Assembly (NCBI GenBank): GCA_027485615.1
Contig: JAIXQS010000178.1
Span: 1-35,255 of the forward strand
Source of the DNA: Verrucomicrobiaceae bacterium
GTDB lineage: Bacteria > Verrucomicrobiota > Verrucomicrobiia > Verrucomicrobiales > Akkermansiaceae
DNA: 35,255 nt
Direction of reading: 5' to 3'
Under the pieces are notes generated by a model. That model worked only from the letters and a program-made list of their open reading frames with translations. It did no database searches and had not been told where the DNA came from. Below are positions 7,928 through 16,579 of this stretch, piece after piece. The stretch's first letter is position 1. Every line of letters starts with the position of its first letter. The translations under genes and the position numbers were made by a program.

Positions 7928-8914
7928 ATGAACCAGCGTCAAAAACTCATGGCAAACCCTCTCCTTTCAGTCAGCGATCTGGTCGTTCAGAGCCATCGCA
8001 ATGGGAGTCCATGGCCCCTGCTGAACGGCGTGTCGATGGACATCTCTCAGGGCGAGATCGTTGGCTTGGCGGGTGAATCCGGGGCTGGGAAGTCCATGCT
8101 CGGTGCGGCCATCAACGGCCTGCTGCCCAATGGATGCATACCCGTTTCGGGACAGATCATCTGGAAGAGTGAGAGCCTCCTGGGAGCATCTGCGTCGCGG
8201 CTGCATGGGCTTAGGGGGGCGGAGATTGCCACCATCTTTCAAGAACCCATGACCGCGCTGAATCCCACCCTGAGGATCGGACGACAGCTCATGGATGTCA
8301 TCCGCACACATCGCCTTTCTGACGATGCGAAGGCCTATGCGCTCCGACACCTTTCAGACGTGCGCATCACCGAGCCACAAACCACATTCGAAGCCTGGCC
8401 ACACCAACTGAGTGGAGGCATGCGTCAACGGGTCCTGATTGCGATGGCTTTCATGTGTAGGCCCTCCCTAATCGTTGCCGACGAGCCCACCACAGCACTG
8501 GACTTCAACGTCCGAAATCAGGTCTTGGACTTGCTGCTGACCCTGGCACGTGAACAGGGCACGGCGGTTCTCCTCATCAGTCATGACATAGGCGTGATTC
8601 AGAAGAGCTGTCAAAGGATTCACGTGATGTATGGCGGTCGTATCGTCGAGCAAGGCTCTACAGATCAGGTGTTAAACGCACCCCATCACCCGTACACCAA
8701 AGCCTTGCTTAAGTGTCTTCCCCATCGCGCCGAGCCACGATCCCGGCTACAGGCGCTCAGTTCAGATGAACGAAGGCTTCCTGGATGCTCTTTTCGCGCT
8801 CGCTGCGATTGCGCGGAAGAGCGGTGCGTAGAAGTACCAGCTCTCATGGTGATTGGGGAACGAGCCCGTCAATCGGCCTGTTGGCGCGCAAGCCAAGCCG
8901 AGGTGATCATATGA
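7928..8914 (+). CDS. oppD: Oligopeptide ABC transporter ATP-binding protein OppD/DppD-like
   Basis: A 328-residue ATPase of the peptide/nickel importer class. Walker A GESGAGKS is at 49-56, the Q-loop in FQEPMTALNP near 105, signature LSGGM at 161-165, and Walker B LIVADEP at 181-187, followed by the H-loop ISHD. The C-terminal oligopeptide/dipeptide extension has PYTKALLKCLP and the Cys-rich PGCSFRARCDCAEERC, which binds a 4Fe-4S cluster in some relatives. ATG 7928 is the first start. An ATG at 7949 (MANPLL) is a possible alternative because no Shine-Dalgarno is seen before either. It overlaps the next ATPase by 4 nt (ATGA). It probably works as a heterodimer with OppF and with the permeases at 13504-15371. 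Confidence 0.93.
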   Translation: MNQRQKLMANPLLSVSDLVVQSHRNGSPWPLLNGVSMDISQGEIVGLAGESGAGKSMLGAAINGLLPNGCIPVSGQIIWKSESLLGASASRLHGLRGAEIATIFQEPMTALNPTLRIGRQLMDVIRTHRLSDDAKAYALRHLSDVRITEPQTTFEAWPHQLSGGMRQRVLIAMAFMCRPSLIVADEPTTALDFNVRNQVLDLLLTLAREQGTAVLLISHDIGVIQKSCQRIHVMYGGRIVEQGSTDQVLNAPHHPYTKALLKCLPHRAEPRSRLQALSSDERRLPGCSFRARCDCAEERCVEVPALMVIGERARQSACWRASQAEVII

Positions 8915-9660
8915 ACGCTCCGCTGCTCAAGCTAAAGAACGTCTCGATTCGGTATGCTGACCACCGGCTTGATGCCGTTCGCGATGTCTCCCTAGAGGTT
9001 GCGGCAGGAAGCACACTGGGCATTGTGGGAGAGTCAGGATGCGGCAAGAGCACGCTGGCCAAGTGTCTGGCGGGCTTGCTTCCGGCGCGTACCGGTGCGA
9101 TTTTCTGGAACGGTCATGACATCACCACACAGTCTCCCCGTCAGCGCCTGAATAGCGGAGTGGCCATTCAGATCGTCTTTCAGGACCCCCAAAGCTCTTT
9201 GAACCCACGTCTGTCCATTAGGGACGTGATTCTCGAGCCCCTGCGGGTAGCCGGCCTCCCCACCGAAGGGATTGCAGAACGCTTGAGCGAGCGTGTTGGA
9301 TTACCCGGTGACGCACTGAACCGGCGCCCCCACGAGTTCAGTGGTGGCCAGCGGCAGCGCGTCGCCATCGCTCGCGCCTTGGCCGGGCAGCCGTCCCTCA
9401 TCTTGCTGGACGAGCCCACATCGGCCCTCGATCTTTCGGTGCAAGCGCAAATTCTGAACCTTCTGCTGGAACTACAGGCGGAACGGAATCTTGCCTATGT
9501 CTTCATCAGTCACGACCTGGCGGTCGTTCGCCACATTGCTACCGATGTGGCCGTCATGAAGGAGGGCGTGATTGTCGAGCAGCGCGACTGCGAATCGGCC
9601 TTCCGAGATCCGACCCATGCCTATACCCGCGAGCTCGTGGCACACCTCCACGCGAGCTGA
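8911..9660 (+). CDS. oppF: Oligopeptide ABC transporter ATP-binding protein OppF/DppF-like
   Basis: The second ATPase of the importer, 249 residues. Walker A GESGCGKS is at 40-47, VFQDPQSSLNPRLS holds the Q-loop, FSGGQRQRVAIARAL is the signature, and ILLDEPTSALDLSVQ is Walker B. YVFISHDLAVVRHI carries the H-loop. The start is ATG 8911 inside the ATGA overlap with oppD, with GAGGTG upstream; the frame is open further 5' but has no family similarity there. It is shorter than typical OppF (about 320-330) because it stops soon after PTHAYTRELV, without the long C-terminal Cys-rich tail. A 71-nt gap leads to the thiolase gene. Confidence 0.93.
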   Translation: MNAPLLKLKNVSIRYADHRLDAVRDVSLEVAAGSTLGIVGESGCGKSTLAKCLAGLLPARTGAIFWNGHDITTQSPRQRLNSGVAIQIVFQDPQSSLNPRLSIRDVILEPLRVAGLPTEGIAERLSERVGLPGDALNRRPHEFSGGQRQRVAIARALAGQPSLILLDEPTSALDLSVQAQILNLLLELQAERNLAYVFISHDLAVVRHIATDVAVMKEGVIVEQRDCESAFRDPTHAYTRELVAHLHAS

Positions 9661-9731
9661 ATTCAGTTCCCGTAAGCGGCCCACTTGAGTCGCGAATCCT
9701 CTTCAACTCAGCAATCCTCTAAGGAGAGAAA

Positions 9732-10925
9732 ATGAATCAAACCAAAGCCTGGGTCGCAGGCGTCGGCATGGTGCCGTTCAAGAAACCCGGAGCCAGCCTC
9801 CCCTATGACGCCATGGGGGCAGAAGCAGCCCAGCTGGCTTTGCGGGATGCCGGCGTGGACTACCGCGAGGTCCAGCAAGCTTATGTTGGCTTTGTCTACG
9901 GCGACAGCACAAGCGGGCAGCAGGCCCTATACGGCGTGGGCCTTACGGGCATCCCAATCGTCAACGTCAACAATGCCTGCGCGACCGGCTCGACTGCGTT
10001 GTTCCTGGCTCGCCAGGCGGTGCAGAGCGGCGCCGTCGAGGTTGCCTTGGCATTGGGATTTGAGCAAATGAACCCGGGCGCCTTGGGTGTCACCGCGACC
10101 GACAGGCCCAGCATCATGGGACGGCAACTTGCAGTCGCGCGGCAATCTGCTGCGTGGCGAGACGACGTGCCGATGGCCGCGATGCTCTTTGGGGGTGCCG
10201 GAGAGGAACATCAGCAAAAGTATGGAACCCAGGCAGAGACGTTCGCGAGGATTTCCGTCAAGGCTCGAGAGCATGCAGCTCGGAATCCGTTGGCCATATT
10301 CCGTGAGAAGGTTTCGCTGGATGAGGTGATGGCCGCCAAGGGCATCTACGGTCCCTTAACCCGTCTACAGTGCTGCCCGCCCACCTGCGGAGCTGCTGCG
10401 GCCGTGATCGTCAGCGAGGCCTATGCTCGGCGCAAGGGCCTGACCTCCCAGTGCGTGGAGATCGTGGGTCAATCCATGACGACCGATCCGCAGGCCACCC
10501 TGGAAGGTGGCAGCATGATGCGTATCGTCGGTTTCGAGATGGCGCGCAACGCAGCCAATCAGGTCTATGAGCAGGCGGGCATCGGGCCTGATGAGGTTCA
10601 GGTCTGCGAGTTGCACGACTGCTTCACTACCAATGAGCTGCTGACTTATGAAGCCATCGGGCTTGCTCCGGAAGGCGGCGGCGAAAAGTTCGTGATGGAC
10701 GGCGACAACACCTACGGAGGACGGGTCGTGACCAACCCCTCGGGAGGCTTACTTTCAAAGGGGCATCCGCTGGGCGCCACAGGACTGGCGCAGTGCGCGG
10801 AGTTGACGTGGCAACTTCGCGGGCAGGCCGAAGCCAGACAGGTGGAGAACGCCAAAATCGCGCTTCAACACAACCTAGGATTGGGCGGCGCCTGCGTAGT
10901 CACCCTGTATCGAAAGGCAGCCTGA
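9732..10925 (+). CDS. SCP-x type thiolase / lipid-transfer-protein-like acetyl-CoA acyltransferase
   Basis: A 397-residue thiolase of the SCP-x/SCP2-thiolase branch. In animals that branch cleaves branched-chain 3-ketoacyl-CoAs, and in actinobacteria related proteins act in sterol side-chain breakdown. NNACATGST holds the nucleophilic Cys83. CELHDCFT and GGLLSKGHPLGATG carry the His of the second motif. NLGLGGACVV is the C-terminal third motif, here with the second Cys. The start ATG has a strong AAGGAGA 6 nt upstream. It is followed after 4 nt by the racemase gene. This branch lacks the usual strong preference for straight-chain substrates, which fits a pathway for 2-methyl acyl-CoAs. A non-cleaving aldolase-partner role, as in some SCP-x relatives, is the main alternative. 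Confidence 0.88.
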   Translation: MNQTKAWVAGVGMVPFKKPGASLPYDAMGAEAAQLALRDAGVDYREVQQAYVGFVYGDSTSGQQALYGVGLTGIPIVNVNNACATGSTALFLARQAVQSGAVEVALALGFEQMNPGALGVTATDRPSIMGRQLAVARQSAAWRDDVPMAAMLFGGAGEEHQQKYGTQAETFARISVKAREHAARNPLAIFREKVSLDEVMAAKGIYGPLTRLQCCPPTCGAAAAVIVSEAYARRKGLTSQCVEIVGQSMTTDPQATLEGGSMMRIVGFEMARNAANQVYEQAGIGPDEVQVCELHDCFTTNELLTYEAIGLAPEGGGEKFVMDGDNTYGGRVVTNPSGGLLSKGHPLGATGLAQCAELTWQLRGQAEARQVENAKIALQHNLGLGGACVVTLYRKAA

Positions 10926-10929
10926 GACC

Positions 10930-11982
10930 ATGGCAACCGGTCCGCTGCATGGGTTGCGGGTAATCCAACTCGGCGGAATCGGGCCAGTTCCGTTTGCAGC
11001 CACACTGTTGGCCGATGCGGGGGCTGATGTCGTGCGCATCAACCGGCCTGGTGAGGTCATCGACCCCGGCGACCCCCTGACACGCAACCGGCGGGCGCTG
11101 GAAGTCGACCTGAAGACCGCAGAGGGGCGAGAGCACATTCTGGACCTGTCCACACAGAGCGATCTCCTGATCGAAGGATTCCGACCTGGTGTCCTCGAGC
11201 GCCTGGGCCTGGGTCCGCAGGTGCTGCTGTCCAGCAACCCAGCGATCGTCATTGGACGGATGACCGGGTGGGGACAGTCGGGGCCCCTGGCACAAGCGGC
11301 CGGCCATGACATCAACTTTCTGGCCCTCTCTGGGGCCCTTGCATCCATAGGGCCGGCCGATGGGGACCCTGTCCCGCCACTGAATCTGGTCGCAGACTTC
11401 GGCGGCGGTGCGATGATGCTCCTATTCGGCGTGATGGCCGCTCTGCACCACGCGCGCTCTTCGGGGCAAGGCCAGGTGGTGGATGCTGCCATGAGCGATG
11501 GTTGCGTCACGCTGATGGGCATCTTCCAATGGATGAAGGCACGAGGCCAATGGACAGGACCGCGAGGACGCAATTGGCTGGACGGTGGCGCCCCCTGGTA
11601 CGGCTGCTACCGATGCTCGGACGGCCAGTGGATCGCCGTGGGTGCGGTCGAACCCGTCTTCAGAGCTCGATTCCTAAGTGGACTCGGTTTGGAGAAGGCA
11701 GAGGAACTGCAGGATCTGGACGACCCTGCTCGGTGGCCTGAGCAACGGAATCTGATCCGCCATGCCGTAGCGCAGCGCGCCCGGGATGAGTGGTGCGCGA
11801 CCTTCGACGTCTTGGATGCCTGCGTGAGCCCCGTACTTGATCTGGATGAGGTGGCCGGTCACCCGCACCACGTCGCGAGAGGAACGGTGGTCCATCGCCA
11901 CGGGGTTCCGCAACCCTCCTCGGCCCCCCGGTTTTCGCTCACGCCCGGATGGAATTCCGACGGCGGCGAATACACAACCTAG
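10930..11982 (+). CDS. Alpha-methylacyl-CoA racemase (CaiB/BaiF family III CoA-transferase fold)
   Basis: A 350-residue family III protein of the AMACR/MCR type. It epimerises the 2-methyl centre of branched acyl-CoAs so that the stereospecific dehydrogenases can act. GHDINFLALSG contains His126, NLVADFGGG contains Asp156, and Glu241 follows AVGAV. From memory these three positions match the catalytic His126, Asp156 and Glu241 of the Mycobacterium tuberculosis racemase by number. A true CoA-transferase would have a catalytic Asp near the GHD position in a different context, so racemase is favoured. It starts 4 nt after the thiolase stop. It overlaps no gene, and the M81 gene begins 11 nt after its stop. 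Confidence 0.88.
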   Translation: MATGPLHGLRVIQLGGIGPVPFAATLLADAGADVVRINRPGEVIDPGDPLTRNRRALEVDLKTAEGREHILDLSTQSDLLIEGFRPGVLERLGLGPQVLLSSNPAIVIGRMTGWGQSGPLAQAAGHDINFLALSGALASIGPADGDPVPPLNLVADFGGGAMMLLFGVMAALHHARSSGQGQVVDAAMSDGCVTLMGIFQWMKARGQWTGPRGRNWLDGGAPWYGCYRCSDGQWIAVGAVEPVFRARFLSGLGLEKAEELQDLDDPARWPEQRNLIRHAVAQRARDEWCATFDVLDACVSPVLDLDEVAGHPHHVARGTVVHRHGVPQPSSAPRFSLTPGWNSDGGEYTT

Positions 11983-11993
11983 GAGTGCGACCG

Positions 11994-13463
11994 GTGAGGG
12001 TTTACTTTGGGGGCATCGAAACCGAGACCAACACGTTCTCACCCATCCCGATCGGGCTCGCTGAATTCGAAGGAAGCGAGGTTCTCAGGGGAGAGCAGAT
12101 CTTCGACCCTCAGTATGGTCAGAAAATGGCTCGCTATGCGCGATCGCTGGGACTCGACGTGGTGGGCGGAATCTACGCTGCTGCTCATCCCGGGGCCGCC
12201 GTCAGCCGTGAAGCCTACGAGACCTTGCGCGATGAACTGCTGGACCGACTGGCACGGGCCCACAACGAAAACCCGGTTGATATCGTCGCCTTGAGCATGC
12301 ATGGCGGGATGGTCGCGCAGGGATATGACGACTGCGAAGGCGACATCATTGCGCGGATCAGATCGATCGTCGGCCCCCGAGTGGTGATCGGCTGTGTGCT
12401 GGACCCACACTCGCACCTCTCAGATGTGATGTGGCGAGAGGCGCTGTTGATGTGCTACAGAGAGAATCCGCATATCGACATCGCGGAGCGCTCGCGCGAA
12501 CTGATGGACCTTCTGCTGCGGGTAGCGCGTGGCGAAGTCAAGCCGGTCACCTCGGTCTTCAATTGCCGCATGGCGGATGTCTACCAAACCCTGCGCGAAC
12601 CGATGAAGGGCTTCGTCCAGCGCATGCGAGCCATCGAAGACAGCTCCGAAGATGTACTGTCCATCAGCGTGGTTCACGGATTTCGTCGTGCTGACATTCC
12701 GCTTCTGGGCACCCACGTGCTGGTCATCACCAACGACAAGGCAGATCTAGGGGCGGACATCGCCGAGCGCCTGGGGCGCGAGCTTTTCGATGGCCGCGGT
12801 GGATGGGCCGACCCTGTTACCCCGCTGGACGAAGCCATCCGGCAGGCGAAAGCCTGGGATCGAGATTCGGAGGACGGTCCCCTCATCCTGGCCGATCTAC
12901 CCGACAACCCAGGCGGCGGCTCACCTGGAGACGCCACCTATGTGTTGGAGGCCGTACTGGACGCTGGCATCGAGAACATCGCTGCCGGCGTGTACATCGA
13001 CCCACTGGCGGTTCAAACTGCGATCGCAGCAGGACTAGGCGCCAAGCTCAGAATGAGAATCGGGGGAAAGGCCTGTCCACTTTCCGGCAGGCCACTGGAC
13101 CTTGATGTGGAGGTCGCCGCCATCGACTTGAATGCCAAGATCACCTTGGGCCCCGACACTCTCGTACCCATGGGGCGGGCAGTTGCGCTGCGCTTTGCAC
13201 AGGGCGAATTGGTATTGGCCGAGCAGCGATATCAAACATACGGCCCTTCGCTCTTCGCTGATCTCGGAATTGATCTTAAGCGCAAGCGAGTCATTCTGGT
13301 GAAGTCGGCTCAGCACTACAAGCCGCACTTCATGCCCATCTCGGAACACAGCGTGGTGCTGGATGCGCCGGGCGTGTGCGTGGCGGATGTGTTGGAACTG
13401 CCGTTCAGGCGGCGGCCAAAACCCATATGGCCGTGGGAAGAGGACCCGTGGGCTGACGCTTAA
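11994..13463 (+). CDS. M81 family metallopeptidase (MlrC-like), copy 2
   Basis: A 489-residue M81 metallopeptidase. The best start is GTG 11994 (VRVYFGGIETETNTFSP), 8 nt after TAGGAG (11980-11985); the open frame extends to 11949. Candidate metal ligands are in LDPHSHLS (Asp137, His139) and YRENPHID (His160). MHGGMVAQGYDDCEGD is the family signature. ADLPDNPGGGSPGD and KRKRVILVKSAQHYK lie in the C-terminal domain. It shares family architecture with copy 1 but has a different substrate-side sequence and lies in the TetR-operator operon, whereas copy 1 lies in the sigma-factor operon. One copy could open a linear peptide and the other a shorter product; this division is a guess. The gene ends 41 nt before the convergent oppC end, with no clear terminator between. 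Confidence 0.9.
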   Translation: MRVYFGGIETETNTFSPIPIGLAEFEGSEVLRGEQIFDPQYGQKMARYARSLGLDVVGGIYAAAHPGAAVSREAYETLRDELLDRLARAHNENPVDIVALSMHGGMVAQGYDDCEGDIIARIRSIVGPRVVIGCVLDPHSHLSDVMWREALLMCYRENPHIDIAERSRELMDLLLRVARGEVKPVTSVFNCRMADVYQTLREPMKGFVQRMRAIEDSSEDVLSISVVHGFRRADIPLLGTHVLVITNDKADLGADIAERLGRELFDGRGGWADPVTPLDEAIRQAKAWDRDSEDGPLILADLPDNPGGGSPGDATYVLEAVLDAGIENIAAGVYIDPLAVQTAIAAGLGAKLRMRIGGKACPLSGRPLDLDVEVAAIDLNAKITLGPDTLVPMGRAVALRFAQGELVLAEQRYQTYGPSLFADLGIDLKRKRVILVKSAQHYKPHFMPISEHSVVLDAPGVCVADVLELPFRRRPKPIWPWEEDPWADA

Positions 13464-13503
13464 CCCGCACCTGATCGGCAGGCGCTTATCGAGCGCTCAA
13501 GGG

Positions 13504-14355
13504 TTATGCTTTTCGCACGCGCGGGTCGAGTGCATCGCGCAGCGCGTCGCCCAATAGATTGAACGAAGCTGCGGTCAGCATGATGACCACACCCGGGATC
13601 ACGACCATCCACCAGTGGCCCAACACGTATTCGCGCCCCATCCCGATCATTGACCCCCATTCGGCCATCGGCGGTTGCGCACCCAGCCCAATGAAGCTCA
13701 GGGCCGATGAGGCCAGGATGGCAGCGCCGAGGTGGAAGGTCGTGAAGACGAGCACTGGCGGCAGAACACCAGGCAACAGGTGCGCACGGATCAAGTGCCA
13801 GTTGCTTGCCCCCATGGCCCTGGCCGCCAACACGAACTCTCGCTCGCGCAGTGCCAAGGCCTGCCCGCGCGCTACCCGGATGTAGGCTGGTACTGAGAGG
13901 AGCCCCAAGGCGATCACCGCATTCAGGAGGCTCGGGCCCAGAGCGGCGGTGAGTGCCAAGGCAATCACCATCCCCGGCAGTGCCATGGCGACGTCCGTCA
14001 AGCGCATGATCAAGGCGTCCACCCAACCGGCCATCAAGCCGGAGAAGGTTCCGATGAGGAGCCCCAAACCAAGTCCAATGGCGACGATGCCCAATCCCGC
14101 AGCCAAGGAAGGTTGGGCTCCATACATGATGCGCGTGGCCACATCACGGCCCAGTTCATCAGTTCCCGCCCAATGCTGCCAAGAGGGGGGGGCCAGAACG
14201 GCATCCAGATTCATTGCGTTGGGGTCAAAGGGCGACAACCAAGGCGCCAACAGGGCCATCAGGACCACCAGCGCGATGACCCCAAAGGCCATTTTCGAAA
14301 GCGGGCCCCTAGCCATCCCCCACCATCGCGATCCGTCAAATGGAGTCGTGCCCAT
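13504..14355 (-). CDS. oppC: Peptide ABC transporter permease OppC/DppC-like
   Basis: Inner-membrane permease of about 283 residues. The true start is ATG 14355 (MGTTPFDGSRWWG), 5 nt after the oppB stop; the open frame runs further upstream through oppB but has no OppC similarity. A first transmembrane segment (FGVIALVVLMALLAPWLSPFDP) is followed by the periplasmic WAGTDELGRDVATRIMYGA, the OppC_N hallmark. The BPD_transp_1 core contains the EAA loop EREFVLAARAMGASNWHLIRAHLLPG. It ends in LLGDALRDALDPRVR, the usual OppC end. It pairs with OppB and needs OppD/OppF and the binding lipoprotein from other operons. Confidence 0.93.
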   Translation of the reverse strand: MGTTPFDGSRWWGMARGPLSKMAFGVIALVVLMALLAPWLSPFDPNAMNLDAVLAPPSWQHWAGTDELGRDVATRIMYGAQPSLAAGLGIVAIGLGLGLLIGTFSGLMAGWVDALIMRLTDVAMALPGMVIALALTAALGPSLLNAVIALGLLSVPAYIRVARGQALALREREFVLAARAMGASNWHLIRAHLLPGVLPPVLVFTTFHLGAAILASSALSFIGLGAQPPMAEWGSMIGMGREYVLGHWWMVVIPGVVIMLTAASFNLLGDALRDALDPRVRKA

Positions 14356-14360
14356 GCTGC

Positions 14361-15371
14361 TCAGCTCTTCAACTGGATGCGTGGATCGAGGAAGGTGTAG
14401 GTCAAATCCACGATGAGGTTGACCAACACATAGATCACCGAGGCCAGCACCGTGAACCCCATGATCACTGGAAAATCCAGATTCAGGATCGCACCCAGAA
14501 CGTGACTGCCCACCCCGGGCCACGCGAACACCGTCTCAATGACAACCGACCCAAAGAGCAAGGACGCCAGCTCCAGCCCCAGGACGGTGACGAAGGGGAT
14601 CAGCGCATTCTTCAGCGCATAGATGTACGTGATTCGCCAGGGTGCAATGCCATAGGCTCTGGCCGTCCTGATGTAGTCCTCGGCCAACACCTCCACCATG
14701 GCACTGCGAACCAGCCGAACCACGGTACCCACCGTGGCCAAGGCGAGTGTGGCAGCAGGCAAGACCAGATGGCTCAATGCGCTGCGCCAGACCATCCACT
14801 GACCCGCCAGAGCCGCATCAATGAGGTAGAGGCCGGTCCGGAGGGGTGGCGGCTCCAGCCCCATGTCCAAGCGTCCCGAGCCGGGCAGCCAATCCAGCTC
14901 GGCATAGAACAACAGCATGAGCATGAGACCGATCCAGAAGGTGGGTGTGGAGATGCCAAGAATGGCCACTCCTCTGCCGAGCGTATCCACCCAGCGCCCT
15001 TGATGAACGGCTGTGATCACCCCCAAAGGAACACCCACGGCGATGGAGATCAGCATCGCCGCCAGCATCAGCTCCAAGGTGGCGGGAACGAGAGAAAGGA
15101 GCTCGCCAAGCACCGGCTGCCTTGTGGTGATCGAGGTGCCGAAGTCACCTCGAGACAGGTCGCTGACGTAGCGAACATATTGCGTGAGCACTGGCTGATC
15201 CAGTCCCAGTTGTTCACGCATCTCCTGAATGGCCTGGGGTGTAGCCCGAGGTCCCAGGACGAGTTGGGCGGGGTCACCCGGGATCAGCCTGGAAATGGCA
15301 AAGCAGATCACCGACACGGCGAAGGCCACAAACACCAGCATCAGCAGTCTGCGCGCGATGACCCTCAGCAT
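14361..15371 (-). CDS. oppB: Peptide ABC transporter permease OppB/DppB-like
   Basis: Inner-membrane permease, 336 residues. It has the OppB opening (RRLLMLVFVAFAVSVICFAISRLIPGDPA), then PGDPAQLVLGPRATPQ and LGLDQPVLTQYVRYVSDLSRGDFGTSI. Five further hydrophobic segments follow. The EAA loop is EDYIRTARAYGIAPWRITYIYALKNALIP. It ends with LTYTFLDPRI, usual for the family. The start is ATG 15371, 15 nt after the isomerase gene, so the permeases are the tail of a beta-oxidation operon. That direct linkage ties transport to breakdown of the imported acyl or peptide compound. Confidence 0.94.
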   Translation of the reverse strand: MLRVIARRLLMLVFVAFAVSVICFAISRLIPGDPAQLVLGPRATPQAIQEMREQLGLDQPVLTQYVRYVSDLSRGDFGTSITTRQPVLGELLSLVPATLELMLAAMLISIAVGVPLGVITAVHQGRWVDTLGRGVAILGISTPTFWIGLMLMLLFYAELDWLPGSGRLDMGLEPPPLRTGLYLIDAALAGQWMVWRSALSHLVLPAATLALATVGTVVRLVRSAMVEVLAEDYIRTARAYGIAPWRITYIYALKNALIPFVTVLGLELASLLFGSVVIETVFAWPGVGSHVLGAILNLDFPVIMGFTVLASVIYVLVNLIVDLTYTFLDPRIQLKS

Positions 15372-15386
15372 GTCGGCTACTCCCGA

Positions 15387-16157
15387 TCAATCCTGGCCAC
15401 GGCGGCGCTGGGCGAATTCCGCCATCGCAGCCCGGAAGTCCTCACTGGTGACTCGTTCGGCCTGCATTTGCGCTTCGAGCTCGACCTGTTCGGGCAGCGC
15501 TTGCATCAAGGCCTCGTTCATGGCCTTTCGGGTCAGCGCGAACGAGGCCGACGGTAACTTCGCCAGTCGACGAGCGATCTTCATGACCTCATCCTCGAAT
15601 ACCGGGTCGTCCGCCGTCTGGAAAATCATTCCTGCAGCTTGGGCTTGATCAGCCGAAACATCAGCGCCCGACATGAACCACCCACGCGCGCGGGCCTCGC
15701 CGACGAACCTGGGAAGCGTCGCGCTCAAGCCGGTATCGGGTATGAGCCCAAGTTTCGAAAACGCAAACGAGAACTTCGCGGACCGCGCCGCGATCACGAT
15801 ATCAAACCAAAGCACGAGCCCAATGGCGCCGCCCACGACGGGACCATTGACGGCCGCCACGGTCGGTAACCGGCCTTGATGCAGTAGCGCTTGAATGGGT
15901 AACAACGCCTGCGTAATCTGGCGCGCCAAATCCGTAGCGCTGGTCGTTCCGAGCACATCAAGATTGGCACCAGCCGAAAACACAGACCCCGCCGGCCCGC
16001 CGGTCAAAACCAAGACGCTGGCCCCACTGGCGGGGTGCTGCCAGCGTTCGATGGCTTCACGCAATTCCACGAAGGCCTGCGGCGACAGCGCATTCGCGGT
16101 CTGGGGTGAAGCAAGGCGTATGGTGGCCACGCCACCATCAAGCGAAGTTTGAATCAC
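15387..16157 (-). CDS. Crotonase-family protein, PaaG-like enoyl-CoA isomerase
   Basis: A 256-residue enoyl-CoA hydratase/isomerase superfamily member. The region FAFSKLGLIPDTGLSATLPRF is the hallmark of PaaG-type isomerases, with the Asp of PDTG as likely catalytic residue. Both glutamates of classic crotonase are absent: GGAIG replaces GGGCE, and AFS replaces the PE of the second site. It is therefore unlikely to be an ordinary 2-enoyl-CoA hydratase. It more likely moves double bonds in acyl-CoAs or acts on an epoxide/oxepin as PaaG does. The start GTG 16157 overlaps the MaoC stop (GTGA). A double-bond shifter fits a substrate with in-chain unsaturation. Confidence 0.82.
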   Translation of the reverse strand: MIQTSLDGGVATIRLASPQTANALSPQAFVELREAIERWQHPASGASVLVLTGGPAGSVFSAGANLDVLGTTSATDLARQITQALLPIQALLHQGRLPTVAAVNGPVVGGAIGLVLWFDIVIAARSAKFSFAFSKLGLIPDTGLSATLPRFVGEARARGWFMSGADVSADQAQAAGMIFQTADDPVFEDEVMKIARRLAKLPSASFALTRKAMNEALMQALPEQVELEAQMQAERVTSEDFRAAMAEFAQRRRGQD

Positions 16158-16579
16158 GCGCTCGTCTTCTGAGATTCAATCAACACCTGGGCAGAGCCCG
16201 AAGCTATCAATGTACCGTCGCTCTTGCTAGCCTTGAGTGCCACCGTTGCCAGCCAGCCGGCGGGTACCGCCTCGGCCGACTCAACCGTGCCCTCGCAGCG
16301 CAGGGTCTCCTTCACCGGAAGCATCGCAGCGAACCGGGTCTCGATGGACCTCACGCTGCCCGGCCCACCCCAGCCCGCCAGCAAGCGCCCAAACAGCCCC
16401 ATCGAGTACATACCATGGACGATACAGTCGGGAAGTCCCGCCTTATCACGCGCGAAATCGCTGTCCACGTGGATGGGGTTGGTGTCTCCGGATCCGTGCA
16501 TGTAGAGCGCCACACGATGCCGAGTGATCAAGCCGGTATCCAGCACCGGCAGAAGTGTTCCAGAAGCGATTGGGCTCAT
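16154..16579 (-). CDS. MaoC-type (R)-enoyl-CoA hydratase, catalytic half
   Basis: A 141-residue hot-dog-fold protein. It carries the complete hydratase-2 motif GDTNPIHVDSDFA, with catalytic Asp32 and His37. The start is ATG 16579, which overlaps the TGA of the neighbouring MaoC-like gene by 4 nt; an in-frame codon 24 nt upstream is less likely. In eukaryotic MFE-2 the hydratase-2 unit is a double hot dog whose C-terminal half carries this motif. Here the two halves are separate genes, as with known heteromeric bacterial dehydratases of steroid catabolism. It hydrates trans-2-enoyl-CoA to (3R)-hydroxyacyl-CoA, the substrate of the dehydrogenase at 17027-17923. Confidence 0.88.
   Translation of the reverse strand: MSPIASGTLLPVLDTGLITRHRVALYMHGSGDTNPIHVDSDFARDKAGLPDCIVHGMYSMGLFGRLLAGWGGPGSVRSIETRFAAMLPVKETLRCEGTVESAEAVPAGWLATVALKASKSDGTLIASGSAQVLIESQKTSA

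Noticed and set aside
13464..13503. Bidirectional terminator between the second M81 gene and oppC
   Set aside because: Only a loose AACCC/GGGTT pairing with a long interior and no T-run.
14340..15557. 405-residue plus-strand open frame opposite oppB
   Set aside because: Gln/His/Arg-rich shadow of the GC-rich permease gene with no family match. The minus-strand permease is unambiguous.
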